Assembly (NCBI GenBank): GCA_024742405.1
Contig: JANSYP010000001.1
Span: 992,001 to 1,056,000, forward strand
From: Paracoccaceae bacterium
Lineage (GTDB): Bacteria > Pseudomonadota > Alphaproteobacteria > Rhodobacterales > Rhodobacteraceae
Length of the DNA stretch: 64,000 bases
Reading direction: 5' to 3'
Every line of letters starts with the position of its first letter. Within the stretch, counting starts at the first letter, position 1. The notes beneath the pieces are model-generated. The model saw only the letters and a list, made by a program, of their open reading frames with translations. It made no database searches and was not told where the DNA came from. Made by a program: the position numbers and the translations under genes. This document shows, piece by piece, positions 1-10,364 of this stretch.

Positions 1-1229
<1,229 letters not shown>

Positions 1230-1244
1230 ACCTTAGGCGATGGC

Positions 1245-2552
1245 TCAGGATACGGCCGGTGCGGAAACGCGCCGGCCGTTGACATATGTCGCGATCACCG
1301 CGCGATCGTCGCCCATCATGATGGTGGGAAAGAGCGCGTCCCAGAAACCTTCGGCCCGCTCGGCCCTTTGGGCGATGGCAGGCGTACTCGCCAGATCCAG
1401 GACAACGATGTCGGCCTCCAGTCCCGACCTGAGATCTCCGATCCGGTCTTGAACCCCCATCGCGCGGGCCGATCCGACCGTCGCCATCCACCACAGCTGG
1501 GCCGGGTGCAACGCCGTGCCGCGCAACTGTCCGATCTCATAAGCGGCGGCCATGGTTCTCAGCATTGAAAAGGATGACCCGCCCCCGGTGTCGGTGGCAA
1601 GCCCGATGATGTGAGCCTCGCCGGCGAGATCGCCGGTCGCGAATAGGCCCGACCCGACGAAGCTGTTCGAGGTCGGACAGTGCACGAGCGCCGCGCCTAC
1701 ATCGCGCACCCGATCCCGTTCGCGATCCTCAAGGTGGATCGCATGTCCGAACATCGCTCCGGGCCTCAGCAATCCGAACTGTTCATATGTGTCGAGGTAA
1801 TCCCGCGCGTCGGGAAACAACCGGCGCATCCAGGCGATCTCGTCGGTCTGCTCGCTGAGATGCGTTTGCATGGGACAGTCCGGATGCGCAGCCCAGAGCG
1901 CGCCGAGCGCTTCGAGCTGTTCGGGGGTCGAGGTGGGCGAAAACCGCGGCGTGATCGCATAGCTCAGCCGGTCCACCCCGTGCCAGCGGGCGAGAAGCGC
2001 GGCACTTTCGTCAAAGGCGCGCGCGGGCGTGTCCAGCAATCCGTTCGGCGCGTTTCGGTCCATGCAGGTTTTGCCCGCCGCGACCCGCATCCCGCGAGCT
2101 TGCGCCGCCGCAAAGAACGCATCGACGCTTTCGGGGTGGGAGGTGCAGAAGCTGCTCACACTCGTTGTGCCATGGGCGAGCACAAGATCGAGATACCGGT
2201 TGGCCATCGCGGAGGCGTAGTCTGGGTCACCAAAGCGCATCTCTTCGGGAAAGGTGTAGCTGTTGAGCCAGTCGATCAGCCGCTTGCCCCAGCTCGCGAT
2301 GATCGCGGTTTGCGGATAATGCACATGGGCGTCCACGAAGCCGGCCGAGATCAGCGCATCGCCATGGTCGATCACCTGTGCCGATGGGTGGGCCGTGCGC
2401 AGCTTGTCGACCTCGTCGACTGCCAGAATCCGCCCGGCCTCGATCAGAACAGCGCCGCGGCGACGGTGCCGCGCCGCATCCTGCGGCACGCCGGCGAACG
2501 GGTCGGCTTCGAAGCTCAGCGTCTGACCGAGCAACAGCATGGTCTGGGGCAC
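1245..2552 (-). CDS. guaD: guanine deaminase
   Basis: Amidohydrolase converting guanine to xanthine and ammonia, in purine salvage and catabolism. The 435-residue protein has the zinc-binding HVH at residues 76-78 followed by YPQ, the family feature TFPEE near 100, and further metal or catalytic residues H231 (QTHLSEQ), H270 (FGHAIH) and D321 (ATDTGGG), so the active site looks complete. Length is normal for the family. It is a single gene, convergent with clpA and divergent from mgtE (140 bases between starts). No xanthine dehydrogenase genes are adjacent, although in many Rhodobacterales guaD sits beside them. Confidence 0.93.
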   Translation of the reverse strand: MPQTMLLLGQTLSFEADPFAGVPQDAARHRRRGAVLIEAGRILAVDEVDKLRTAHPSAQVIDHGDALISAGFVDAHVHYPQTAIIASWGKRLIDWLNSYTFPEEMRFGDPDYASAMANRYLDLVLAHGTTSVSSFCTSHPESVDAFFAAAQARGMRVAAGKTCMDRNAPNGLLDTPARAFDESAALLARWHGVDRLSYAITPRFSPTSTPEQLEALGALWAAHPDCPMQTHLSEQTDEIAWMRRLFPDARDYLDTYEQFGLLRPGAMFGHAIHLEDRERDRVRDVGAALVHCPTSNSFVGSGLFATGDLAGEAHIIGLATDTGGGSSFSMLRTMAAAYEIGQLRGTALHPAQLWWMATVGSARAMGVQDRIGDLRSGLEADIVVLDLASTPAIAQRAERAEGFWDALFPTIMMGDDRAVIATYVNGRRVSAPAVS

Positions 2553-2692
2553 GGCGCGGTCTCCCTTCGGTGGCGCGCGAGCCTAGGCCGACAGATTGAG
2601 GCTGTGCAATCGCGTCGACGCCGCGCCGAACGCTCTTGTTGCCGTCGCAGGCTGCCCCATAAGGTTGCGGCGAGGCGACGGAGAAAACCACC

Positions 2693-4063
2693 ATGCCAGA
2701 AGATCTGCCGGACACAGTCACCGAGCACGGGCTGGATGGGCGCGAGATCGGCCGCGTGCGCGCTGCGCTGGCGGCGCGGGACGACGACCGTCTGTCCGGC
2801 TATCTCGACGCGCTGCACCCGGCGGACGCTGCGGACCTTCTGGAGCAGGTCAATACGGCGGAACGCGAGGAGTTGCTCGCGCGCTGGCCGGGGTCGATTG
2901 ACGGCGAGGTTCTGTCCGAGCTGAGCGAGGGCCTGCGCGAGGAGGTCATCGACCTTCTGCCGCCCGATGCCTTGCGCGACGCGGTGCGCGATCTGGAGTC
3001 CGACGATGTCGTCGACCTCGTGGAGGATCTCGACGAGCCGCGCCAGGAGGCGATTCTCGACGCGCTGGCCGCCCCTGAACGGATGGCGATCGAACGGTCG
3101 CTGTCCTACCCGGAGGAGTCCGCCGGACGCCTTATGCAGCCGGTTGCCGTCGCGGTGCCGGAGCATTGGACCGTGGGCGATGTGATCGACTACATGCGCG
3201 CACGCGACGATCTGCCGGAACAGTTCTACCACGTCTTTCTCGTCGACCCACGGATGAGTCCCAAAGGTTACGTGACGCTCGGCAGGGTCCTGAGCCACGC
3301 GCGCAGCACGCATCTCATGGCCCTGACCGAAGACAGCTATCGCGTGGTCCCGGCGGAAACGCCCGAAGACGAAGTGGCCTATGTGTTCAATCAGTATCAT
3401 CTGATCTCGTTGCCGGTCGTCGACGATGCCGGCCGTCTGGCGGGTGTGATCACCATCGACGATGCGATGACCGTCCTCGACGAGGAGCATGAAGAAGACA
3501 TCCTGCGTCTCGGCGGCGTCGGCGAAGAAGAACTATCCGACAATGTGATCGATATTCTGCGCGCCCGTATGCCCTGGCTGATGGTCAATCTGTTGACTGC
3601 GATCGCGGCCTCGCTGGTGATCGCGCAATTCGACGATGCGATTTCGGCGATCGTCGCCCTTGCGGTGCTGATGCCCATCGTGGCCTCCATGGGCGGAAAT
3701 GCCGGGACCCAGTCGCTGACTGTCGCGGTGCGCGCGCTGGCCACACGTGATCTGACTTCGTCGAACATGGCCCGCGTTGTGCGGCGCGAAGCGATCGTCG
3801 GGCTTCTCAACGGTGTTGTATTCGCGGCGGTGATGGGAACCCTCGCGCTGTTCTGGTTCGGCTCGCCGGTTTTGGGCTGGGTGCTGGGGGCGGCCATGGT
3901 GGTCAACCTGTTGGTCGCCGGGCTGGCCGGGATCCTCGTTCCGGTGTTTCTGGATCGTGCCAAGCTCGATCCCGCGCTGGCATCGGGCACCTTTGTCACC
4001 ACAGTCACGGACGTGGTTGGCTTTGCCTCCTTTCTCGGCCTCGCGACGTGGATCCTGTTGTGA
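2693..4063 (+). CDS. mgtE: magnesium transporter MgtE (copy 1)
   Basis: Inner-membrane Mg2+ channel gated by cytoplasmic Mg2+. The 456-residue protein has, in order, the N-terminal superhelical MgtE_N domain (about 25-140), a CBS pair (about 145-270) and five membrane segments (about 290-456). The channel motif GGNAGTQ and the pore aspartate in TVTDVVGF near the C-terminus are present. The start ATG follows GGAGA with suitable spacing. The stop overlaps the next gene by four bases (GTGA), suggesting translational coupling to the folate gene. A second, diverged MgtE is encoded at 43446-44861. Confidence 0.95.
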   Translation: MPEDLPDTVTEHGLDGREIGRVRAALAARDDDRLSGYLDALHPADAADLLEQVNTAEREELLARWPGSIDGEVLSELSEGLREEVIDLLPPDALRDAVRDLESDDVVDLVEDLDEPRQEAILDALAAPERMAIERSLSYPEESAGRLMQPVAVAVPEHWTVGDVIDYMRARDDLPEQFYHVFLVDPRMSPKGYVTLGRVLSHARSTHLMALTEDSYRVVPAETPEDEVAYVFNQYHLISLPVVDDAGRLAGVITIDDAMTVLDEEHEEDILRLGGVGEEELSDNVIDILRARMPWLMVNLLTAIAASLVIAQFDDAISAIVALAVLMPIVASMGGNAGTQSLTVAVRALATRDLTSSNMARVVRREAIVGLLNGVVFAAVMGTLALFWFGSPVLGWVLGAAMVVNLLVAGLAGILVPVFLDRAKLDPALASGTFVTTVTDVVGFASFLGLATWILL

Positions 4064-4686
4064 GCGCGTTGGACGACATCGTGGCGGCCAAGAATGCGGC
4101 GCGGGCTGCGGCGCGGGCGCGGCGGGATACGGCACGGGCCGGTGACGCAGATCGGGCGGGCGAGGCGGCAGCGAATGCGCGGCTGCTGGAACTGCTGAGC
4201 TCCCACCGCGGCACCCCGATGTCGGGCTATGTCGCGATCCGTTCAGAGCTTTCCCCCTTGGCGGCGATGACCGACTGGGTTCGCAACGCTCCGGTCTGTT
4301 TGCCGGTTGTGACGGGGCGTGCGCGGCGGCTGGTCTTTCGTCGCTGGTCGCCGGGATGTGCAATGGAAACAGGGGTGTACGGCACGCAAGTTCCCGCCGA
4401 TAGAACCCCCTGCAACCCTGCGGTTCTCATCGTGCCGCTGCTCGCCTTTGATCGCGCGGGCGGCAGGCTCGGCTATGGCGGCGGCTACTATGACCGTACG
4501 CTCGCAGCGCTGCGCGATGCCGGGCAGATCCTCGCCGTCGGGTTTGCCTACGCCGCGCAGGAGTCCTCGGATCTGCTGCCGCGCGACAAGACCGACGCGA
4601 CGCTCGACGCCATCGTCACCGAAACCGCGACCCTTGTGCCGTCGGGGCCGGATAAGGCGCTTGCGCCCGTGCCTTTGCGCCCCTAG
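4060..4686 (+). CDS. 5-formyltetrahydrofolate cyclo-ligase
   Basis: ATP-dependent enzyme turning 5-formyl-THF into 5,10-methenyl-THF, returning a storage folate to one-carbon metabolism in the cytoplasm. The signature GGRLGYGGGYYD falls at residues 134-145 of the 208-residue product, and the N-terminal basic helix (KNAARAAARARR) is typical. I start it at the GTG at 4060, which overlaps the mgtE stop in a GTGA junction, rather than the in-frame GTG at 4048. The next gene follows after 9 bases. Family is secure; common names are YgfA, FAU1 or MTHFS. Confidence 0.9.
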   Translation: MSALDDIVAAKNAARAAARARRDTARAGDADRAGEAAANARLLELLSSHRGTPMSGYVAIRSELSPLAAMTDWVRNAPVCLPVVTGRARRLVFRRWSPGCAMETGVYGTQVPADRTPCNPAVLIVPLLAFDRAGGRLGYGGGYYDRTLAALRDAGQILAVGFAYAAQESSDLLPRDKTDATLDAIVTETATLVPSGPDKALAPVPLRP

Positions 4687-4695
4687 GCCGGAGCC

Positions 4696-5508
4696 ATGCG
4701 ACTTCTTTTTCTGGGCGATGTGATGGGACGGGCCGGGCGCGCCGCGGTTGCCGAGCGCCTGCCGGACCTGCGCCGTGATTGGCAGCTCGATTTCGTCACC
4801 GTCAACGGCGAAAACGCGACGTCGGGCGCGGGGCTGTCGGCAGCCCATGCCCGCGAGCTGCTCGATGCCGGTGCCGATTGCCTGACGTTGGGCGACCATG
4901 CGTTCGACCAGCGCGACATGCTGGAGTTCGTCCAGCAGGAGCCGCGGGTCCTGCGGCCGCTGAATTTCGCCAAGGAAGCGCCGGGGCAGGGTGCGCGGGT
5001 CTTTCCGGCACCGGGCGGACGCAAGGTGTTGGTGGCGCAGGTTCTTGGCCAGGTCTTCATGAAGCGACCCTTCGACAATCCGTTCTCTGCCCTCGACCGG
5101 GTGCTGAAGTCCCACCCCCGCGGCGGCTTGGTGCAGGCGAGCCTCATCGATGTCCACTGCGAGGCCACCTCTGAGAAAATGGCGCTCGGCCATTGGTGCG
5201 ACGGGCGGGCGTCGGTCGTGGTTGGCACGCACACCCATGTGCCCACCGCGGATGCGCGCGTGCTGACCGGCGGGACCGCCTATCTGACGGATGCGGGCAT
5301 GTGCGGCGACTACGAGTCGATCATTGGCATGGACAAGGCCGAACCGATGCGCCGATTCGTGACCGGTATGTCCAAGGGCCGCTTCACCCCGGCGAATGGT
5401 GCGGCAACCCTGTCGGGACTGTTCGTGGAAACCGACGACGCCACCGGTGTGGCACGACGCGTGGCGATGGTTCGGCAAGGTGGTCAACTGTCCGGCGCAG
5501 CCCCGTGA
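4696..5508 (+). CDS. YmdB-family (TIGR00282) metallophosphoesterase
   Basis: Calcineurin-like phosphoesterase; studied relatives hydrolyse 2',3'-cyclic nucleotides and affect RNA metabolism, but the substrate here is unknown. The 270-residue product begins LLFLGDVMGRAGR and has NGENA, a metal-site block TLGDHAFDQ and GTHTHVPTAD. The usual GNH of the third block reads GDH here, an Asn-to-Asp change that may be clade-typical. It sits in a tight run (9 bases after the folate gene, GTGA overlap with the transporter gene after it), so the genes are probably cotranscribed. Confidence 0.88.
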   Translation: MRLLFLGDVMGRAGRAAVAERLPDLRRDWQLDFVTVNGENATSGAGLSAAHARELLDAGADCLTLGDHAFDQRDMLEFVQQEPRVLRPLNFAKEAPGQGARVFPAPGGRKVLVAQVLGQVFMKRPFDNPFSALDRVLKSHPRGGLVQASLIDVHCEATSEKMALGHWCDGRASVVVGTHTHVPTADARVLTGGTAYLTDAGMCGDYESIIGMDKAEPMRRFVTGMSKGRFTPANGAATLSGLFVETDDATGVARRVAMVRQGGQLSGAAP

Positions 5509-6443
5509 CACGCCCCGACCCGCGGCACCTCACGCTGGCAGCGCTGTTGGTCGTTTTGGGGGCCGGTTGGGGGATGACCCAACCGCTGTCAAAGATCGCG
5601 GTATCCGAAGGCTACCGCCATATCGGCCTGGTGTTCTGGCAGCTCACGATCAGCGCGGCGATTCTGGCGGTGGTCTGCGCGATCAGACGCGAGCCCCTGC
5701 CTCTTAGGGCGGATGCGTTGGGCATGTATTTGCTGATCGGCGTGATCGGGACGGTCATTCCGAACTCCGCAGCTTATCAGGCGGCGGTGTATCTGCCCTC
5801 GGGTGTGCTGTCGGTCGTGCTCTCGCTGGTACCGATGTTCGCCTTTCCGATCGCGCTGCTGCTTGCGATCGACCGGTTCAGCTGGCGCCGCCTCGCCGGT
5901 CTGCTGTGCGGGCTGTCCGGCGTTGCGTTTCTGGCCTTGCCGGGGACGAGCCTGCCGCAGGCCGGTTTGCTCGTCTTCCTGCCGCTGGCGATGATCGCGC
6001 CGCTTTTCTACAGTCTGGAAGGCAATATTGTCGCCAAATGGGGCACCGCGGGTCTGAGCCCGGTACAGCTCGTCCTCGGCGCGAATCTCATCGGTATGGT
6101 GATCGCGGCACCGCTGGCGGTGGGGACAGGCCAATGGGTCGACCCGTTCCCGCCCTATGGCGCGCCCGATGCCGCTATCGTAGCGCTCGCCGCGATCCAC
6201 GCCCTGGTCTATGTCAGTTATGTCTGGCTCGTCGGGCAGGCCGGCGCGGTCTTTGCTGCCCAGGTGTCCTATCTGGTGACCGGGTTCGGCGTGTTCTGGG
6301 CAATGCTGATCCTGGGAGAGCGCTATTCGGGGTTTTTCTGGGCAGCAATGGCGCTGATGATGTCCGGGTTGTTCCTTGTGCAGCCGCGGCCCGGTAAATC
6401 GCTTGTCGTCAGGGGGCCGATAAGAAAGAGTGCCGTCCGATGA
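5505..6443 (+). CDS. DMT-superfamily (EamA) transporter
   Basis: Inner-membrane drug/metabolite transporter, probably an exporter of a small metabolite; the substrate cannot be read from sequence. The 312-residue product has about ten hydrophobic segments arranged as two EamA repeats (about 10-140 and 155-295), beginning LAALLVVLGAGWG. A longer open frame runs from 5193, but the GTG at 5505 overlaps the preceding stop as GTGA and starts just before the first membrane segment, so I chose it. The gene for an SLC13 permease starts 19 bases after its stop. Confidence 0.85.
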   Translation: MTRPDPRHLTLAALLVVLGAGWGMTQPLSKIAVSEGYRHIGLVFWQLTISAAILAVVCAIRREPLPLRADALGMYLLIGVIGTVIPNSAAYQAAVYLPSGVLSVVLSLVPMFAFPIALLLAIDRFSWRRLAGLLCGLSGVAFLALPGTSLPQAGLLVFLPLAMIAPLFYSLEGNIVAKWGTAGLSPVQLVLGANLIGMVIAAPLAVGTGQWVDPFPPYGAPDAAIVALAAIHALVYVSYVWLVGQAGAVFAAQVSYLVTGFGVFWAMLILGERYSGFFWAAMALMMSGLFLVQPRPGKSLVVRGPIRKSAVR

Positions 6444-6461
6444 CCGAGCACACTGCGCCCG

Positions 6462-8240
6462 ATGCCTGACATCCTGAGTTTTGCCGATGCGCAAGCCTTC
6501 GGCGCCCTTGCCATTGTTGTGGTGATGTTCGTGCTGTTTGTGCGCGAGGCTTACCCTACCGAAGTCGTGGCGCTCGCCGGTGTGTCGGTCCTGCTGCTGA
6601 CAGGTATACTGCCGTACCACCGGGCGCTCGACGTGCTGTCCAACCCGGCGCCGTGGACGATCGGCGCCATGTTCATCGTCATGGGCGCGCTGGTGCGTAC
6701 CGGGGCGCTCGACGCGTTCATTCAGCTCACCCGCCCGCTTTCGGCCAGCCGACCCAAGTTGGCGATTTTCGTCCTGCTGATATTCGTGGCGCTGGCGTCG
6801 GCGGTGGTGTCCAACACGCCCGTGGTCGTGGTGATGATCCCGGTCTTCATCCAGCTTGCCAAACAGACGGGAACGGTGCCGTCCAAGCTGCTGATCCCGT
6901 TGTCTTACGCAGCCATCATGGGCGGCACGCTCACGCTGATCGGGACCTCGACGAACCTGCTAGTGGACGGAGTGGCGCGCAGTCAGAACCAGCCCGCATT
7001 CAGCATTTTCGAGGTCACGCCGCTGGGGCTCGTCGTGGTCCTGTGGGGTATGCTGTATCTGACCGTGATCGCGCCGCGCCTGCTGCCGGAACGGGACAGC
7101 ATGGCGACCGTGTTGTCTCAACGTCCGGCGATGAAGTTCTTCACCGAGGTCGCGGTACCCGAGGACAGCGCCCTGATCGGGCAGCCCGTGCGTGGAGTGG
7201 ATCTTTTCAAGCGGGAGGGTGTACGCCTGATCGACGTGCTGCGCGGCGACGCCTCTTTGCGCCGCGATCTGAGCGCGGTCACGCTGGAGGCTGGCGACCG
7301 GGTCGTGTTGCGCACCCAGATGTCGGAGCTTCTGGGGCTCCAGAACAATCCCGATCTGCGCACTGTCGACAAGCTTTCCTCGCGCAAGACCACGACGGTC
7401 GAGGCGCTGATCACGCCCGGCTGCCGTCTGGTCGGCCGGTCGCTGGGCGCGCTGCGGCTGCGGCGACGTTACGGCGTCTACCCGATGGCGGTGCACCGCT
7501 CGAACCAGAATATCGGCAGCAAGATGGACGATATCGTGGTGCGCGTCGGCGATACGCTGCTGCTCGAGGGCGTGCCGGAGGATATCCAGCGGCTGTCGGA
7601 GGATGTCGGACTGGTCGATGTCGCAGCGCCCACCGAACGCGCCTATCGCCGACGCCATGCCCCCATCGCGCTCGTCTGCCTGCTGGGCATCGTCGTGCTG
7701 GCCGCCCTCGGCGCGGCCCCGATCCTGGTGTTGTCGGTCGTGGCCGTGGCCATTGTGCTGCTGACCCGATGCATCGACGCCGAAGAGGCGTTTTCTTTTG
7801 TCGATGGTCGGCTGCTCACCATGATCTTTGCCATGCTCGCCGTGGGCGCGGGGCTGCAAAGCTCCGGCGCGGTGGAGCTGATCGTGGATGCCGCGGCACC
7901 GGGGATGGCGGGCCTGCCGCCCTTCGTGATCGTCTGGGCGATCTACATGCTCACCTCGGTGCTGACAGAACTGGTGTCCAACAATGCTGTCGCCGTGGTC
8001 GTCACGCCCCTGGCCATCGGCCTTGCGGGGGCGCTCGGGCTCGACCCGCGCGGATTGATCGTGGCGGTCATGATCGCGGCCTCGGCCAGCTTTGCCACTC
8101 CGATCGGGTATCAGACCAACATGATGGTCTACGGCCCTGGCGGCTATCGTTTCACCGACTTCATGCGGGTGGGTATACCGCTGAACCTGACCACCGGGCT
8201 GCTGGCGTCCGCCGCCATCCCGTTCATCTGGCCGCTGTAA
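6462..8240 (+). CDS. SLC13/DASS-type anion permease with two TrkA-C (RCK_C) domains
   Basis: Ion-transporter-superfamily permease of the inner membrane; relatives carry sulfate, dicarboxylates or other anions with Na+. The 592-residue protein has a membrane half (about 5-210) with the hairpin motif SNTPVVVVMIP and the TGTSTNL-like signature IGTSTNLLVDG, two cytoplasmic TrkA-C domains (about 220-300 and 305-395), then a second membrane half with SNNAVAVVVTPLAIG and ATPIGYQTNMMVYGPGGY. The layout is complete and normal for the family. The substrate is not determinable from sequence and neighbours give no hint. Confidence 0.88.
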   Translation: MPDILSFADAQAFGALAIVVVMFVLFVREAYPTEVVALAGVSVLLLTGILPYHRALDVLSNPAPWTIGAMFIVMGALVRTGALDAFIQLTRPLSASRPKLAIFVLLIFVALASAVVSNTPVVVVMIPVFIQLAKQTGTVPSKLLIPLSYAAIMGGTLTLIGTSTNLLVDGVARSQNQPAFSIFEVTPLGLVVVLWGMLYLTVIAPRLLPERDSMATVLSQRPAMKFFTEVAVPEDSALIGQPVRGVDLFKREGVRLIDVLRGDASLRRDLSAVTLEAGDRVVLRTQMSELLGLQNNPDLRTVDKLSSRKTTTVEALITPGCRLVGRSLGALRLRRRYGVYPMAVHRSNQNIGSKMDDIVVRVGDTLLLEGVPEDIQRLSEDVGLVDVAAPTERAYRRRHAPIALVCLLGIVVLAALGAAPILVLSVVAVAIVLLTRCIDAEEAFSFVDGRLLTMIFAMLAVGAGLQSSGAVELIVDAAAPGMAGLPPFVIVWAIYMLTSVLTELVSNNAVAVVVTPLAIGLAGALGLDPRGLIVAVMIAASASFATPIGYQTNMMVYGPGGYRFTDFMRVGIPLNLTTGLLASAAIPFIWPL

Positions 8241-8267
8241 TCCGCGACGGACCGAAACTGCGCGGTC

Positions 8268-8297
8268 TTGAGGTGGGGGGCGGTTTCTCTCTATATC
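8268..8297 (+). promoter_or_regulatory. candidate sigma70-type promoter for yebC
   Basis: TTGAGG (8268-8273) and TATATC (8292-8297) separated by 18 bases, ending 33 bases before the yebC ATG, in the only non-coding gap upstream of that gene. Judged by eye against TTGACA/TATAAT; no experimental support. Confidence 0.5.
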
Positions 8298-8330
8298 CCG
8301 TCCATCGCAGGTCAGATCCGGGAGGCTTCC

Positions 8331-9071
8331 ATGGCCGGTCACTCCAAATGGGCCAATATCCAGCACCGCAAGGGTCGCCAGGACGCCGCGCGGTCCAAGC
8401 TGTTCTCCAAACTGAGCAAGGAGATTACAGTTGCCGCGAAAATGGGCGATCCGGACCCCGAGAAGAACCCGCGCCTCAGGCTCGCCGTCAAGGAGGCCAA
8501 ATCGCAGTCGGTGCCCAAGGATGTCATCGAGCGTGCCATCAAGAAGTCCCAGGCGGGCGAAGGCGATAATTATGACGAGATCCGCTATGAGGGCTACGGG
8601 CCCGGCGGGGTCGCGGTGATCGTCGAGGCGATGACCGACAACCGCAATCGCACTGCATCGAACGTGCGCTCCACCTTCTCCAAGAACGGCGGCAATCTGG
8701 GCGAAACCGGCTCGGTCGCGTTCATGTTCGATCGCAAGGGCGAGATTGTCTATTCCGCCGGCGCAGGCGATGCCGACACGGTGATGGAGGCCGCAATTGA
8801 TGCGGGTGCCGAGGATGTCGAAAGCACCGAGGAAGGGCATGTCATCACCACCGCGGACACGGATCTCAACGAGGTCTCGACCGCGCTGGAGGCAAGCCTT
8901 GGCGAGAGCGAGAGCACAAAGCTGATCTGGAAGCCGCAGACCACGACGGAGCTCGAACTCGATGGCGCGCAAAAGCTGATGAAACTGATCGAAGCGCTCG
9001 AAGACGATGATGACGTCCAGAATGTCACGGCGAACTTCGAGATTTCGGACGAGGTGATGGAAGCGCTCTGA
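8331..9071 (+). CDS. yebC: YebC/PmpR-family protein (TACO1 family)
   Basis: Conserved protein originally called a transcriptional regulator; recent work on the family points to a role in translation of difficult (proline-rich) sequences. The 246-residue product begins with the diagnostic [15 protein letters not shown] and contains [15 protein letters not shown] and [15 protein letters not shown], all typical. The ATG at 8331 is preceded by GGGAGG; the upstream in-frame ATG at 8268 lacks a ribosome site and lies in the promoter region. In many proteobacteria yebC neighbours ruvC; here the flanking genes are two unrelated transporters. Confidence 0.95.
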   Translation: MAGHSKWANIQHRKGRQDAARSKLFSKLSKEITVAAKMGDPDPEKNPRLRLAVKEAKSQSVPKDVIERAIKKSQAGEGDNYDEIRYEGYGPGGVAVIVEAMTDNRNRTASNVRSTFSKNGGNLGETGSVAFMFDRKGEIVYSAGAGDADTVMEAAIDAGAEDVESTEEGHVITTADTDLNEVSTALEASLGESESTKLIWKPQTTTELELDGAQKLMKLIEALEDDDDVQNVTANFEISDEVMEAL

Positions 9072-9125
9072 CCGCGAAGCGGGCAATGGACGGCGCGGCC
9101 CCGGTCCCCGATACTGGCGCCGTCG

Positions 9126-10046
9126 ATGGCTGAAATCCCCACCGGCGCGGATATCGCGTACCCGGACACCGCGCGGCCGTTGGCCGGAGTTTTGTGGATG
9201 GTGGTCACGGGCTTCTGCTTTGTGGCGCTCACGGCGACGGTCAAGATGCTGGGCGACGCGGTGCCGGCGGCCCAGGGCGCTTTCCTGCGGTTCGCGCTGG
9301 TGCTGCCGTTCGTTCTGCCGATGCTGCCTGCCCTGCGTCGTGCGCTGCCCCAAGGACGCGACCTGCGCTTGTTCGTTCTGCGCGCCGCACTCCATACCGG
9401 CGCGGTCATTGCCTGGTTCTATGCGATGGCGCGCATCCCCATCGCCGAAGTGACGGCGATGAACTATCTCATCCCGGTCTACGTCACCTTGGGCGCCGCG
9501 CTTTTTCTGGGCGAACGCCTCGCCGTGCGCCGGATCGCCGCCGTATTCGTGGCGCTGGCAGGAGCGCTGTTGATCCTGCGTCCCGGATTTCGCGAGCTGT
9601 CCAATGGCCATCTGGCCATGCTGGTGACCTCGCTGGGCCTCGGCGCGTCCTATGTGATCACGAAGTCGCTCAGCGCGCGCTATTCCTCCACCGTCATCGT
9701 GGCGCTCTTGTCGATCATGGTCACCTTGGGCCTTTTGCCCTTTGCGCTTGCCGATTGGGTGCCCTTGAGCCTATCGCAACTCGGTGGTTACGGGCTCTGT
9801 GCCTTTTTCGCCACCGGCGGGCATTTTTGCATGACGCAAGCTTTTCGCGCGGCACCGGTCGCCATCACTCAGCCGGTCACCTTTTTGCAGCTGGTCTGGG
9901 CGTCGGCCCTCGGGGTTCTGGTCTTTAGCGAGCCGCTGGACGGATTCGTTCTGGTCGGGGGAACCGTGATCGTGGCCGCCGTCAGTTTTATCGCCTGGCG
10001 GGAATCCGTGCTGAAACGCCGCAGAACCGAGCAGAATCACTTTTGA
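9126..10046 (+). CDS. DMT-superfamily (EamA) transporter
   Basis: Inner-membrane protein of 306 residues with ten predicted membrane segments in two EamA repeats, e.g. WMVVTGFCFVALTATVKML at the N-terminus and VLVGGTVIVAAVSFIAW at the end. Such proteins usually export metabolites or drugs; the substrate is unknown. It shares little visible sequence with the DMT protein at 5505-6443, so this is not a recent duplication. The ATG at 9126 has only a weak ribosome site. Confidence 0.83.
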   Translation: MAEIPTGADIAYPDTARPLAGVLWMVVTGFCFVALTATVKMLGDAVPAAQGAFLRFALVLPFVLPMLPALRRALPQGRDLRLFVLRAALHTGAVIAWFYAMARIPIAEVTAMNYLIPVYVTLGAALFLGERLAVRRIAAVFVALAGALLILRPGFRELSNGHLAMLVTSLGLGASYVITKSLSARYSSTVIVALLSIMVTLGLLPFALADWVPLSLSQLGGYGLCAFFATGGHFCMTQAFRAAPVAITQPVTFLQLVWASALGVLVFSEPLDGFVLVGGTVIVAAVSFIAWRESVLKRRRTEQNHF

Positions 10047-10096
10047 GTGGCCATCCGGGGCCTTACGTAACAACGAACCAACGAAGGAGAGGTCGA

Positions 10097-10345
10097 ATGT
10101 CCCATGTGCCCCACGAGCTGGCGGAGGAGTTTCCCGACAAGGTTGAGCTGATGCACACGTTGCGCCAGTCCGATGCGCATCTGGCGCGTCTTTCTGACGA
10201 GTATCACGAGATCAACCGCAAGATTCACCGCGTCGAGACGGATATCGAACCCCGCTCCGACGCAGAGATCACGCGCCTGCGCAAGATACGGTTGGCGCTG
10301 AAAGACGAGATCGCAGGGATTCTGAGGACGGCCGAAGCCTCCTGA
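10097..10345 (+). CDS. YdcH-family (DUF465) small protein
   Basis: An 82-residue, highly charged, helical protein typical of DUF465/YdcH, with the hallmark opening MSHVPHELAEEFPDK and a central LSDEYHEINRKIHRVE that would form a coiled coil. The biochemical role is not established. The start at 10097 is preceded by AAGGAGAGG, which settles it over the longer frame from 10043. It converges on the GntR regulator gene. Confidence 0.88.
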   Translation: MSHVPHELAEEFPDKVELMHTLRQSDAHLARLSDEYHEINRKIHRVETDIEPRSDAEITRLRKIRLALKDEIAGILRTAEAS

Positions 10346-10364
10346 GGGCAGGGGCCGCGGGAAA

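Noticed and set aside
6960-9611. 883-codon open frame on the minus strand
   Set aside because: It runs antisense to the SLC13 permease, yebC and a DMT gene, with composition typical of a GC-rich shadow frame (His/Arg/Gln-rich) and no family motifs.
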